From NCBI GenBank assembly GCA_900545525.1, contig UQZX01000007.1:43581-107580 (forward strand): a DNA stretch of 64,000 bases. The letters are read 5' to 3'. Origin of the DNA: an uncultured Prevotella sp. GTDB taxonomy: Bacteria; Bacteroidota; Bacteroidia; Bacteroidales; Bacteroidaceae. The notes below the pieces were generated by a model. The model was not told the origin of the DNA. It saw only the letters and a list, made by a program, of their open reading frames with translations, and did not search any database. The position numbers were made by a program, and so were the translations under genes. Shown one piece after another: positions 54,930 through 63,706 of this stretch; positions within the stretch are counted from its first letter, which is position 1; every line of letters begins with the position of its first letter.

Positions 54930-55622
54930 TTATTCAACTGATTTAGGATCAATCTTGATACCCTTACTCATTGTGCTCGAAATAAAGATACTCTTGATGT
55001 ATGTACCTTTTGCAGCAGCAGGTTTCAGCTTTATCACTGTTGCAATAAACTCCTTTGCGTTCTGATAAATCTGTTCCGGAGTAAAAGTAACCTTACCGAT
55101 TGAAGCATGTATGATACCTGCCTTGTCAACCTTAAAGTCTATCTTACCTTGCTTAACCTCTTTCACTGCTTTAGCAACATCCATAGTTACAGTACCGCTC
55201 TTCGGGTTCGGCATCAGCCCACGGGGACCGAGCACACGGCCTAAAGGACCCAGTTTACCCATACAAGACGGCATAGTGATAATCACATCAATGTCTGTCC
55301 AACCACCCTTGATCTTTTCGATGTATTCATCAAGACCAACGTAGTCAGCACCTGCCTCTTTCGCAGCGGCCTCAGCATCAGGAGTACAAAGGCAGAGAAC
55401 ACGCGTAACCTTACCTGTACCGTTAGGAAGAGTAACAACGCCTCTCACCATCTGGTTTGCCTTACGCGGATCTACACCCAAGCGCACATCAATATCCAAA
55501 GATGCCTCAAACTTTGTAGTGGTAATATCCTTTACCAGCTCTGAAGCCTCTTTCAAAGAGTATGCTTTCCCTGCTTCAACCTTATCAGCTACTGATTTTT
55601 GGTTTTTTGTCAGTTTACTCAT
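54930..55622 (-). CDS. rplA: Ribosomal protein uL1
   Basis: L1 stalk protein of the 50S subunit, 230 residues; in many bacteria it also represses its own operon. Seen: [55 protein letters not shown] (the rRNA-binding signature) and [20 protein letters not shown] near the end. Confidence 0.98.
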   Translation of the reverse strand: MSKLTKNQKSVADKVEAGKAYSLKEASELVKDITTTKFEASLDIDVRLGVDPRKANQMVRGVVTLPNGTGKVTRVLCLCTPDAEAAAKEAGADYVGLDEYIEKIKGGWTDIDVIITMPSCMGKLGPLGRVLGPRGLMPNPKSGTVTMDVAKAVKEVKQGKIDFKVDKAGIIHASIGKVTFTPEQIYQNAKEFIATVIKLKPAAAKGTYIKSIFISSTMSKGIKIDPKSVE

Positions 55623-55706
55623 TTTCTTAATTGAAGTTTATTCGGATCTCCCGACAACGGAACTGTCTCCAAAGAAAGCACCCGTCATCCTTCAACCCAT
55701 TTGTTA

Positions 55707-56144
55707 CTAAACAGGGAAGTCCCCTTTTACAGTAATACCCATACTTCTTGCTGTACCTGCCACGAGCTTCATTGCAGACTCTACTGTAAAGCAGTTTAGA
55801 TCTGCCATTTTATCCTCTGCGATAGCCTTTACCTGCTCCCAAGTTACCGAAGCAACCTTTTTACGGTTAGGTTCAGCTGAACCGCTCTTGATTTTGGCAG
55901 CCTCCATCAGCTGAACGGCTGCAGGAGGAGTCTTGATTTCGAAGCTGTATGACTTGTCGGTGTAGTAAGTGATAACAACAGGAAGTATCTTTCCTGCCTT
56001 ATCCTGGGTTCTGGCGTTGAACTCTTTGCAAAATCCCATGATGTTGATACCCTTAGAACCCAATGCAGGTCCTACTGGTGGTGAAGGATTCGCTGCGCCA
56101 CCTTTAATCTGTAATTTGATTAATCCAGCAACTTCTTTAGCCAT
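55707..56144 (-). CDS. rplK: Ribosomal protein uL11
   Basis: Binds the GTPase-centre region of 23S rRNA; 145 residues. Seen: [55 protein letters not shown] and the C-terminal signature [14 protein letters not shown]. Standard position after nusG and before rplA. Confidence 0.98.
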   Translation of the reverse strand: MAKEVAGLIKLQIKGGAANPSPPVGPALGSKGINIMGFCKEFNARTQDKAGKILPVVITYYTDKSYSFEIKTPPAAVQLMEAAKIKSGSAEPNRKKVASVTWEQVKAIAEDKMADLNCFTVESAMKLVAGTARSMGITVKGDFPV

Positions 56145-56199
56145 TTTTCTTTATTTAAAATTGATTATTATAAAAGAACACTGCATCCGTAACAATGCA

Positions 56200-56742
56200 C
56201 TATTCTTTTGCAACTTGCATAAAACCAAGCTCAAGCGGAGTTTTACGTCCGAAGATCTTAACCATAACTTTCAGCTTGTGCTTCTCGGCATTCACCTCTT
56301 CGATAATGCCACTGAAACCGCTGAACGGACCGTCCGTAACCTTCACTGTCTCGTCAACGCTGTATGGAATGTTTATATCATCCACCAGTTCTGTATCTTC
56401 GGCAGTTCCGAGTATACGGTTCACATCGGATTGCTTTACGGGAGTAGGATTGTCCAATCCGCCGAGAAAGCCCAAAACATTAGGTACAAAACGTAATGTA
56501 TGCGCAACATCGCCTTTCAGCTCTGCCTCGACAAGAACATAGCCCGGAAGAGAAATCTTTTCCTTAACCACCCTCTTGCCATTACGCAAAGAAGCATGCT
56601 TCTCCATAGGTATAAGTACCTGAGAAACATACGTGGAAAGCAACGCGTTGTGTTTCAATTCAGCCTCGATATATTCCTTTACCTTAGCTTCCTTGCCACT
56701 TACAGCACGGAGCACATACCATTTTTTTCCAGTTTCAGCCAT
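56200..56742 (-). CDS. nusG: Transcription elongation and antitermination factor NusG
   Basis: Binds the RNA polymerase clamp; 180 residues. Seen: the NGN domain starting [20 protein letters not shown], the [10 protein letters not shown] segment, [20 protein letters not shown], and the C-terminal KOW domain [20 protein letters not shown] preceded by [18 protein letters not shown]. It is 15 bases behind secE. Confidence 0.97.
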   Translation of the reverse strand: MAETGKKWYVLRAVSGKEAKVKEYIEAELKHNALLSTYVSQVLIPMEKHASLRNGKRVVKEKISLPGYVLVEAELKGDVAHTLRFVPNVLGFLGGLDNPTPVKQSDVNRILGTAEDTELVDDINIPYSVDETVKVTDGPFSGFSGIIEEVNAEKHKLKVMVKIFGRKTPLELGFMQVAKE

Positions 56743-56757
56743 TTTTCCTCTAAACGA

Positions 56758-56949
56758 TTAATTAGGATAAACCGTACTCATAACAAACCTAAACGCCGAG
56801 TCCATCACGAACACAACAACTGCAATGATCAAGGAAGCAGATAATACAACCATTGCACTATGAGTAAGTTCGGCACGTGTAGGCCAAGTAGTTTTATGCG
56901 CAAGTTCGTCGAAACAAGTCTTGCAATAATTTACTATCTTCTTAAACAT
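56758..56949 (-). CDS. secE: Protein translocase subunit SecE
   Basis: Single-span subunit of the SecYEG channel, 63 residues. Seen: the amphipathic segment YCKTCFDELAHKTTWPTRAE with the conserved K-TTWPT motif, and the membrane helix SAMVVLSASLIIAVVVFVMD. It stands between tRNA-Trp and nusG, the common bacterial arrangement. Confidence 0.96.
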   Translation of the reverse strand: MFKKIVNYCKTCFDELAHKTTWPTRAELTHSAMVVLSASLIIAVVVFVMDSAFRFVMSTVYPN

Positions 56950-56962
56950 ATTATCTTTAATT

Positions 56963-57038
56963 TGGCACGGGAAGAGAGGCTCGAACTCCCGACACCTGGT
57001 TTTGGAGACCAGTGCTCTACCAACTGAGCTATTCCCGT
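56963..57038 (-). tRNA. tRNA-Trp (anticodon CCA)
   Basis: Full cloverleaf on the minus strand: acceptor ACGGGAA / TTCCCGT, D arm AGCTCAGTTGGTAGAGC, anticodon stem-loop CTGGTCTCCAAAACCAG with CCA, T arm CGGGAGTTCGAGCCTCTC-like, discriminator G and an encoded 3' CCA (56963-56965). It is transcribed between tuf and secE. Confidence 0.97.
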
Positions 57039-57044
57039 AAAATA

Positions 57045-57082
57045 GGTTTCCGCCTTACATTAAGATAAGAAGGACGGAAACC
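57045..57082 (-). promoter_or_regulatory. Hairpin between tuf and tRNA-Trp
   Basis: A stem GGTTTCCG (57045-57052) with CGGAAACC (57075-57082), extended by CCTT/AAGG after a one-base bulge, lies just before the tRNA on the minus strand, with TATTTTA behind it. It could reduce readthrough from tuf or mark a tRNA processing site. Confidence 0.5.
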
Positions 57083-57153
57083 TTATTTTATAAGTCAGCA
57101 GACTATACCGCCACATTTTAAAACCTGCCAGCAGCCTGCGAGACTACAAGATA

Positions 57154-58341
57154 TTAATCGTCGATGATTTCTGTAATCTGACCAGCACCTACCGTACGAC
57201 CACCTTCGCGGATAGCGAAACGCAGACCAACGTTCAGGGCAACAGCGTAGATAAGCTCAACAGTGATAGTTACGTTATCACCAGGCATTACCATTTCTAC
57301 ACCTTCCGGCAGAGAGATTTCACCTGTACAGTCCATTGTACGGAGATAGAACTGAGGACGATACTTGTTTCCGAACGGAGTATGACGTCCACCCTCTTCC
57401 TTCTTCAATACATAGATCTGAGCCTTGAACTTCTTGAACGGCTTAATCTGACCCGGGTGGCAAAGTACCATACCGCGCTTGATTTCTGCCTTGTCAATAC
57501 CACGGAGCAACAGACCTACGTTATCACCAGCCTGACCCTCATCAAGGAGCTTGCGGAACATCTCAACACCAGTAACAACTGATTTCTTGTCCTCACCAAG
57601 ACCAAGGAGCTCAACCTCATCACCTACGTGGATAACACCAGTCTCGATACGGCCAGTAGCAACTGTACCACGACCTGTGATTGAGAACACGTCCTCAACA
57701 GGCATCAAGAAAGGCTTGTCTGTGTCACGCGGAGGCAGAGGTATCCACTCGTCTACGGCAGCCATCAGCTCCAAAACCTTCTCTTCCCACTTAGCAACAC
57801 CGTTCAGTGCACCAAGAGCAGAACCGCGGATAATAGGAGTATTGTCGCCATCATACTCGTACTGATCAAGAAGCTCACGCATTTCCATCTCAACGAGCTC
57901 AAGCATTTCCTCATCCTCAACCATATCACACTTGTTCAGGAATACAACCAGACGGGGAACGTTTACCTGACGAGCGAGCAGTACGTGCTCACGTGTCTGA
58001 GGCATAGGACCGTCAGTTGCAGCAACAACGATGATTGCACCATCCATCTGAGCAGCACCAGTAACCATGTTCTTCACATAGTCGGCGTGTCCCGGACAGT
58101 CTACGTGAGCATAGTGACGGTTAGCTGTCTCATACTCTACGTGTGCCGTGTTGATAGTGATACCACGCTCTTTTTCCTCAGGAGCATTATCAATCTGGTC
58201 GAAAGACTTAACCTCAGACAGACCTGCCTTAGCCAAAACGGTTGTGATGGCAGCTGTAAGAGTGGTCTTACCATGGTCAACGTGACCGATAGTTCCAATG
58301 TTTACGTGCGGTTTGGTGCGCACAAATGTCTCTTTAGCCAT
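57154..58341 (-). CDS. tuf: Elongation factor Tu
   Basis: GTPase that carries aminoacyl-tRNA to the ribosome; 395 residues. Seen: G1 [16 protein letters not shown]2 region [14 protein letters not shown]3 [13 protein letters not shown]4 [12 protein letters not shown], and domains 2 and 3 ending [12 protein letters not shown]. It is the only tuf in the window and lies between tRNA-Thr and tRNA-Trp in the leftward operon. Confidence 0.99.
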   Translation of the reverse strand: MAKETFVRTKPHVNIGTIGHVDHGKTTLTAAITTVLAKAGLSEVKSFDQIDNAPEEKERGITINTAHVEYETANRHYAHVDCPGHADYVKNMVTGAAQMDGAIIVVAATDGPMPQTREHVLLARQVNVPRLVVFLNKCDMVEDEEMLELVEMEMRELLDQYEYDGDNTPIIRGSALGALNGVAKWEEKVLELMAAVDEWIPLPPRDTDKPFLMPVEDVFSITGRGTVATGRIETGVIHVGDEVELLGLGEDKKSVVTGVEMFRKLLDEGQAGDNVGLLLRGIDKAEIKRGMVLCHPGQIKPFKKFKAQIYVLKKEEGGRHTPFGNKYRPQFYLRTMDCTGEISLPEGVEMVMPGDNVTITVELIYAVALNVGLRFAIREGGRTVGAGQITEIIDD

Positions 58342-58405
58342 AGCTTTATTGTTATTTATTAATGAATAATCGTGTATTTCCCAACTTTTATTAAAAAGTC
58401 CGTAG

Positions 58406-58477
<72 letters not shown>

Positions 58478-58483
58478 AGTTAG

Positions 58484-58556
58484 AGCGGAAAACGGGGCTC
58501 AAACCCGCGACCCCCAGCTTGGAAGGCTAGTGCTCTATCAACTGAGCTATTTCCGC
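58484..58556 (-). tRNA. tRNA-Gly (anticodon TCC)
   Basis: Cloverleaf on the minus strand: acceptor GCGGAAA / TTTCCGC, D arm AGCTCAGTTGATAGAGC, anticodon stem-loop CTAGCCTTCCAAGCTGG-like with TCC, T arm GCGGGTTTGAGCCCCGT. The 3' CCA is not encoded. It is the first RNA of the tuf-rpoBC operon. Confidence 0.96.
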
Positions 58557-58577
58557 GTGTGCTTCCGAAAGCGAGTG

Positions 58578-58609
58578 CAAAATTAATACAAAAAAAACTT
58601 CTATGCAAA
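58578..58609 (-). promoter_or_regulatory. Promoter of the tRNA-tuf-sec-rpl-rpo operon
   Basis: On the minus strand TTTG (58606-58609), 20 bp, then TAATTTTG (58578-58585), about 22 bases before the tRNA-Gly gene. Further promoters inside the operon are likely but I could not place them with confidence. Confidence 0.7.
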
Positions 58610-58657
58610 TTTATTTTTCATCTTTGAGATTTACAGGCTAAAATACGGACCTGCCAA

Positions 58658-59554
58658 CTACCCTTTCCTCCGTTCCTTATATTTGGAGGGAGACATACCC
58701 ATATATTTGGTGAACAGACGGGAGAAATACAAAGCATCCTCTATGCCAACCAGCGGACAAATCTGCATGATTTTCAACTCCGTAGTATCCATATAACGGC
58801 AAGCCTCCTGTATCCTGAGATAATTGAGATATTTCAGCGGCGGAAACCCCGTCTTTTCTTCAAACAAGCGGGAGAAGTAGGATGCCGACAGCCGGACCTC
58901 GATCGCGATGTCGGCCAGACGTAATTTCCGGCCCAGATTCTCATGCATAAAATGAACGGCACGCTGCACCATATCGCCCGTATCCCCCTGCCCGGCAAAA
59001 CGGCATTCACGATATTCTCCAAGAAACTTCATCGAGCCTAAGAAATGAAACAGACTTGTAGTGGCATACAACATGTAGTTCTTGTCATACCCCGCGCTGA
59101 CAGAAGCATAAATCTCCTCAAACAGCATCAGTCTTTCCTTGATGCGCGAATGCCCGGCCGGAAGTATATCGTGGGGCTTGTCGAACCCCGCACTGAAAAA
59201 CGCAGCTTTGCCTCCGTCAAAGTGAATCCAATAAATCGTCCATGGATTTTCGGCCCCGCATCCATACGCATGAGCCCGGTATTTAGGTAAGATGAAAAAC
59301 TGGTTGGCTCTGACAGTCATGCGCCTGCCTCCCTCCATCTCAAACCATCCTTCACCCTCCACACAATAAATCAGTACGAACTGCTCGGCCTCCTCGGCCG
59401 AACGCCGGCAATAATGATACAAGGCATAAGGATAATATCCGATGTCAGTGATATACAGTTCACGACCCAACGGGTCGCGCCGGAGTTCCTCAATCAAAAA
59501 GTCGGGCAATACGATGATGCGCTCTCCCTTAAATCCTTCCTTTATCCGCGGCAT
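58658..59554 (-). CDS. AraC-family transcriptional regulator
   Basis: A 298-residue regulator with an N-terminal cupin-like sensing domain (VLIYCVEGEGWFEMEGGRRM, NQFFILPKYRAHAYG) and two C-terminal helix-turn-helix motifs (LADIAIEVRLSASYFSRLFE, and a second one ending ALYFSRLFTKYMGMSPSKYK). Such proteins usually activate genes for carbohydrate or amino-acid use. It is divergent from the lplA-gcv operon, which suggests control of it, but it may act elsewhere. It ends 102 bases from the tRNA-Gly gene. Confidence 0.92.
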   Translation of the reverse strand: MPRIKEGFKGERIIVLPDFLIEELRRDPLGRELYITDIGYYPYALYHYCRRSAEEAEQFVLIYCVEGEGWFEMEGGRRMTVRANQFFILPKYRAHAYGCGAENPWTIYWIHFDGGKAAFFSAGFDKPHDILPAGHSRIKERLMLFEEIYASVSAGYDKNYMLYATTSLFHFLGSMKFLGEYRECRFAGQGDTGDMVQRAVHFMHENLGRKLRLADIAIEVRLSASYFSRLFEEKTGFPPLKYLNYLRIQEACRYMDTTELKIMQICPLVGIEDALYFSRLFTKYMGMSPSKYKERRKG

Positions 59555-59580
59555 AATATCATGTTAATGGTTCATCCTTG

Positions 59581-59612
59581 CAAAAATAAGTCTTTCGTCC
59601 TATACAATCAAG
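59581..59612 (-). promoter_or_regulatory. Promoter of the AraC-family gene
   Basis: On the minus strand CTTG (59609-59612), 20 bp, then TATTTTTG (59581-59588), 27 bases before the start. GTTCCGGAAC, a perfect 10-bp palindrome, lies next to it at 59612-59621, between the two divergent promoters, and could be an operator. Confidence 0.55.
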
Positions 59613-59690
59613 TTCCGGAACCAAAAAAGGAGAGCCTTTGACAAAAGGAAAGCGCCCGCAAAAACTTCCCGCAAAAAATCCGGCTTAAAG

Positions 59691-59722
59691 TTTGCTTTAT
59701 ACCTTTCGATTCACTACATTTG
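59691..59722 (+). promoter_or_regulatory. Promoter of the lplA-gcv operon
   Basis: TTTG (59691-59694), 20 bp, then TACATTTG (59715-59722). A GTAAGC-N7-GCTTAC dyad follows at 59733-59751, just after the predicted start, in the position of an operator. No glycine riboswitch is visible in the 40-base leader. Confidence 0.65.
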
Positions 59723-59766
59723 GGAGCATAAAGTAAGCACCAATGGCTTACACTTAAATCAAGGAC

Positions 59767-60789
59767 ATGGGCAACACTATAAGGAAACAGTCTTTTCCTG
59801 CCTGTTTTGTGGAACTTCCCACTACGACGGAAAGAAGGCGCGCGGCATTTTACCTTGCTGCGGAAGAATATATAGCCGACCATTTTCCCGAAGACAACTA
59901 TCTGTTCACCTGGCAGCTGAACCCTACTGCCGTAATGGGACGCAACCAAGTGGCCCATCAGGAAATCAATCTTGACTTCTGCCAATCGGAAGGCATTGAT
60001 GTCATACGCAGAAAAAGCGGAGGAGGCTGCATCTTTGCCGACCGCAACAACATCATGATCAGCCTGATTACCGGAGGCGGACCCGTAGAGCCTCTTTTTG
60101 CCGAATATGCCGAAACGGTGGCCAAGGGACTTTGCCGTCTCGGAGCGGAAGTCATGGTATCGGGACGAAACGACATTGTGCTGAAAGACGGCCGGAAAGT
60201 CTGTGGAAACGCTTTCTACCATAAGGCACAGCGAAACATCGTGCACGGCACCATGCTTTACGACACTGATATGCGACTGATGAGCGGTGCATTATGCCCC
60301 GACCCGCTGAAACTGAAGTCTTCCGGCGTAACCTCGGTTCGAAGCCGCATCGGACTGCTGAAAGAACAGTTGACATGTAGCGTGGAAGAGCTAAGGAAAG
60401 AATTGCGCCGTATCTTATGCAACCGAAGCATAAAGTTGGATGAAAGCCAAGTGGAGAACATCGAAAAGATAGAAGCCGGTTACTACGAACCGGCATACCT
60501 GTTCGGACAGACATCACACACCGGTATCGTCTGCTCGGGCCGCATCGAACGGTGCGGACGCCTCAACCTGAACTTCTCACTGAAAGGCACACTGATAGAA
60601 AGCGTGCAACTGACAGGAGACTTCCTGCATGAAGGTAATGCCGAAGCGGAGTTCAACGATACGTTCCAGGGCATTGCCTTCACACCCGGCTGCATAGCGG
60701 AGGCCATCGGCCGGAAACATCCGGAACGTTGCATACGCCATCTTGAGGCGGAAGACCTGATTCGCCTCATCACAGAGGCCATCCGGTAA
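59767..60789 (+). CDS. lplA: Lipoate-protein ligase A
   Basis: Activates free lipoate with ATP and attaches it to a lysine of lipoyl-domain proteins; 340 residues. Seen: TWQLNPTAVMGRNQVAHQEI, the lipoate-binding RRKSGGGCIFADRNNIMISL, the catalytic-lysine motif DIVLKDGRKVCGNAFYHKAQ, HGTMLYDTDM, and a C-terminal accessory domain of about 90 residues. It is the first gene of the glycine cleavage operon, so its natural target is the GcvH encoded two genes later. Codon choice from here on seems richer in ATC for Ile than in the nitrogen block. Confidence 0.93.
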   Translation: MGNTIRKQSFPACFVELPTTTERRRAAFYLAAEEYIADHFPEDNYLFTWQLNPTAVMGRNQVAHQEINLDFCQSEGIDVIRRKSGGGCIFADRNNIMISLITGGGPVEPLFAEYAETVAKGLCRLGAEVMVSGRNDIVLKDGRKVCGNAFYHKAQRNIVHGTMLYDTDMRLMSGALCPDPLKLKSSGVTSVRSRIGLLKEQLTCSVEELRKELRRILCNRSIKLDESQVENIEKIEAGYYEPAYLFGQTSHTGIVCSGRIERCGRLNLNFSLKGTLIESVQLTGDFLHEGNAEAEFNDTFQGIAFTPGCIAEAIGRKHPERCIRHLEAEDLIRLITEAIR

Positions 60790-60822
60790 CATCATAACAG
60801 AACAACCTTAAATCAATCTAAT

Positions 60823-61914
60823 ATGGAAGAAAAAAGAACCTGTCTTTACGACAAACATATCGCACTCGGTGCCAAAATGGTGCCGTTCGGCGGATTTGAG
60901 ATGCCTATCCAATACACGGACATAGCGGAAGAACACAATGCCGTGAGAAAAGCATGCGGAGTTTTCGACGTCTCACACATGGGCGAGGTACTGGTCTGCG
61001 GAAAAGACGCGGAACGTTTCGTGCAGTACATCTTCACGAACGACATAAGCGGCGCACCGACAGGAAAGATATTCTACGGCATGATGCTCCATGAGACAGG
61101 CGGGACAATCGATGACCTGCTGGTGTACAAAATGGCCGACGACCGGTTCTTCCTCGTCATCAACGCAGCCAACATCGACAAAGATTACGCATGGATTTCG
61201 GAACAGGCCAAAGCATTCGACGTTACCGCCGTCAACCAGAGTGAGGACTACGGACAGCTTGCCGTGCAAGGCCCTTTGGCCGAAACCATCATGGAAGAGG
61301 TTCTGGCCCTAAAGTGTAAAGAACTTGCCTTTTATACATTCAAGGTAATGGCATGCGGAACTGAAGAAATCATCGTCAGCCGCACAGGGTACACCGGCGA
61401 AGACGGATTTGAAATCTACGGAAGCCATGACTTCATACGACTGTGTTGGGATAAACTTATCAGCGAAGGGCGGACCTTACCTTGCGGATTAGGATGCCGC
61501 GACACTTTGCGCTTCGAAGTGGGACTTCCGCTTTACGGCGATGAATTGAATGATGACATCACACCTATCGAAGCCGGATTAGGCATGTTTGTCAAGCTCG
61601 GCAAAGATAACTTCATCGGCAGAGATGCCTTAGCACGACAAAAAGCGGAAGGCGTGGCCCGGAAACTCATCGGCATAGAATTGTCCGGACGTGCCATCCC
61701 ACGGCATGGATATGAGGTCGTATCCGGTGAAGAGGTGGTCGGTGTGGTCACCACCGGATACCAGTCCATATCTACAGGAAAAAGCGTATGTATGGCAATG
61801 GTCAAAGCTCCCTACGCACAAATAGGCACACCGCTGCAAGTACGCATCCACCGCAAACTGCAGGACGGCATCGCGACCAAAAAACGTTTCTACGAGAAGA
61901 ACTACAAAAAATAA
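60823..61914 (+). CDS. gcvT: Glycine cleavage T protein (aminomethyltransferase)
   Basis: Moves the aminomethyl carbon from lipoyl-GcvH to tetrahydrofolate, releasing ammonia; 363 residues. Seen: YDKHIALGAKMVPFGGFEMP, CGVFDVSHMGEVLVCGKDAE, LAVQGPLAETIM, RTGYTGEDGFEIYG, RDTLRFEVGLPLYGDEL and the C-terminal barrel (VVTTGYQSISTGKSVCMAMV). It is 33 bases behind lplA. Confidence 0.97.
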   Translation: MEEKRTCLYDKHIALGAKMVPFGGFEMPIQYTDIAEEHNAVRKACGVFDVSHMGEVLVCGKDAERFVQYIFTNDISGAPTGKIFYGMMLHETGGTIDDLLVYKMADDRFFLVINAANIDKDYAWISEQAKAFDVTAVNQSEDYGQLAVQGPLAETIMEEVLALKCKELAFYTFKVMACGTEEIIVSRTGYTGEDGFEIYGSHDFIRLCWDKLISEGRTLPCGLGCRDTLRFEVGLPLYGDELNDDITPIEAGLGMFVKLGKDNFIGRDALARQKAEGVARKLIGIELSGRAIPRHGYEVVSGEEVVGVVTTGYQSISTGKSVCMAMVKAPYAQIGTPLQVRIHRKLQDGIATKKRFYEKNYKK

Positions 61915-61942
61915 CGAACTCAAACTATAAACAGAAAATACT

Positions 61943-62320
61943 ATGGCAATAACAATCGAAGGACTTTATTACAGTGAAAGTCATGAATATGTAAGAGTGG
62001 AAGGAGAATACGGTTATGTAGGCATCACAGACTATGCACAAGAACAACTGGGCAATGTGGTGTATGTGGACATGCCGGAAACAGATGACGAAGTAACTGC
62101 CGGTGAAGAATTCGGCGCAGTAGAAAGCGTAAAGGCAGCCAGCGACCTTATCTCTCCCGTAAGCGGAACTGTGGTGGAAATAAACGAAGCACTCGAAGAC
62201 CAGCCGGAGCTTGTCAACAAAGACGCATTCGGAAGTTGGATTATGAAAGTCAGACTTTCAGACCCCTCCGAAGTGGAACAACTGATGGGAGCCGAAGAAT
62301 ACCGTAACATCTGCAAATAG
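61943..62320 (+). CDS. gcvH: Glycine cleavage H protein
   Basis: Lipoyl carrier of the glycine cleavage complex, 125 residues. Seen: YYSESHEYVRVEGEYGYVGI, the lipoylation site Lys64 in GAVESVKAASDLISPVSG, and the ending SWIMKVRLSDPSEVEQLMG. It is 28 bases behind gcvT and 4 bases ahead of gcvPA. Confidence 0.97.
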   Translation: MAITIEGLYYSESHEYVRVEGEYGYVGITDYAQEQLGNVVYVDMPETDDEVTAGEEFGAVESVKAASDLISPVSGTVVEINEALEDQPELVNKDAFGSWIMKVRLSDPSEVEQLMGAEEYRNICK

Positions 62321-62324
62321 CGCC

Positions 62325-63686
62325 ATGAGTTACAAGTATTTTCCGCACACCTCCGATGACCTCCGCCAGATGCTGGATGTCATCGGTGTCGGTTCTTTGG
62401 ATGAGCTTTATGCAGAAATCCCCGAAGAACTGAAACTCAAGAAGGACCTCAACATGCCCGATGCCCAATCGGAAATCGAAGTACGCAGAACCATTTCCGA
62501 ACTCTCCAGAAAAAACATACCGCTGATATGCTTTGCCGGAGCCGGGACATACGACCATTATACACCGAGCATCATACCTTATATCACTTCGCGCTCGGAG
62601 TTTTCTACCAGCTATACACCTTACCAGGCGGAAATTTCGCAAGGAACATTGCAATATATCTTCGAGTACCAGACCATGATGGCCGACCTTACAGGCATGG
62701 ACATCTCCAACGCTTCCATGTACGACGGTTCGACAGCCACGGCCGAAGCCATGCTCATGTGCGTGGCTGCAGCAAAAAAGCGCAACAAAGTACTGATATC
62801 CGGCACATTCAATCCTGACGTACTTCGTGTCGTGAAGACGTATGCCTCATTCCACGGGGTGGAACTCATCACCATCCCACCTCAGGACGGAGTGACCGAC
62901 ATGGATGCCATTAAAGTCCATCTCGGACAAGATGATGTGGCCGGCGTGATTGTACCACAACCCAACTATTACGGCATCATCGAGGATTTCACAGGACTTG
63001 CCGAAGCATGCCATGCCCACAAGGCTTTGCTTGCCGTCAACACAGTGGCCTCAGCCCTCGGTGTGCTGAAATCACCGGGCGAATGGGGAGCCGACATCGC
63101 ATGCGGAGATGCACAGAGTTTAGGCATTCCCATGAACTACGGAGGTCCTTATATCGGTTATCTCTGCACCACGGAAGCACTGGTACGCAAGATGCCGGGC
63201 AGACTGGTAGGTGCCACCACAGACACCGACGGCAAACGTTGCTTTGTACTCACGATGCAAGCACGCGAGCAACATATCCGCAGAGAGAAAGCAACGTCCA
63301 ACATCTGTACGGCACAAGGGTTCATGTGCCTCTACGTAGCCTGCTATCTTTCACTGATGGGAGAAAAAGGATTGCGCGAAGTGAACGAACATTCATACGC
63401 CGGAGCGCACTACCTGCACGACAGGTTGCTCGAAATCGGATGTTTTGAAGAAGCATACACAAAGCCTTTCCTCAATGAGTTCACATTACGGTATACAGGA
63501 GTAAGACCCACTTTGGACGAACTACGGGACATTCTCGGCAATATGGGCTATCTTGCCGGAGTAAAAGCGGAAAACAGCGATGACTTGATTATCTTCGCCG
63601 TTACCGAACAACGGACACAGGAAGAGACAGACGGCCTCGTCAGTATACTGAAAAACATCCACGAGGCCAACAAAAAAGAAGTTTAA
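62325..63686 (+). CDS. gcvPA: Glycine dehydrogenase (decarboxylating) subunit 1
   Basis: First half of the two-subunit P protein, 453 residues. Seen: YFPHTSDDLRQMLDVIGVGS, FAGAGTYDHYTPSIIPYITS, FSTSYTPYQAEISQGTLQYI, MTGMD-like LTGMDISNASMYDGSTATAE, and GDAQSLGIPMNYGGPYIGYL. The PLP lysine belongs to the partner subunit GcvPB. Bacteroides species that I know carry a fused GcvP, so the split form here is a useful taxonomic mark. Confidence 0.96.
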   Translation: MSYKYFPHTSDDLRQMLDVIGVGSLDELYAEIPEELKLKKDLNMPDAQSEIEVRRTISELSRKNIPLICFAGAGTYDHYTPSIIPYITSRSEFSTSYTPYQAEISQGTLQYIFEYQTMMADLTGMDISNASMYDGSTATAEAMLMCVAAAKKRNKVLISGTFNPDVLRVVKTYASFHGVELITIPPQDGVTDMDAIKVHLGQDDVAGVIVPQPNYYGIIEDFTGLAEACHAHKALLAVNTVASALGVLKSPGEWGADIACGDAQSLGIPMNYGGPYIGYLCTTEALVRKMPGRLVGATTDTDGKRCFVLTMQAREQHIRREKATSNICTAQGFMCLYVACYLSLMGEKGLREVNEHSYAGAHYLHDRLLEIGCFEEAYTKPFLNEFTLRYTGVRPTLDELRDILGNMGYLAGVKAENSDDLIIFAVTEQRTQEETDGLVSILKNIHEANKKEV

Positions 63687-63706
63687 CCGATTAAAACCTA
63701 CCCATT

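Noticed and set aside
59723..59766. Glycine riboswitch before the gcv operon
   Set aside because: The leader is only about 40 bases, too short for a glycine aptamer; only a 6-bp dyad is seen.
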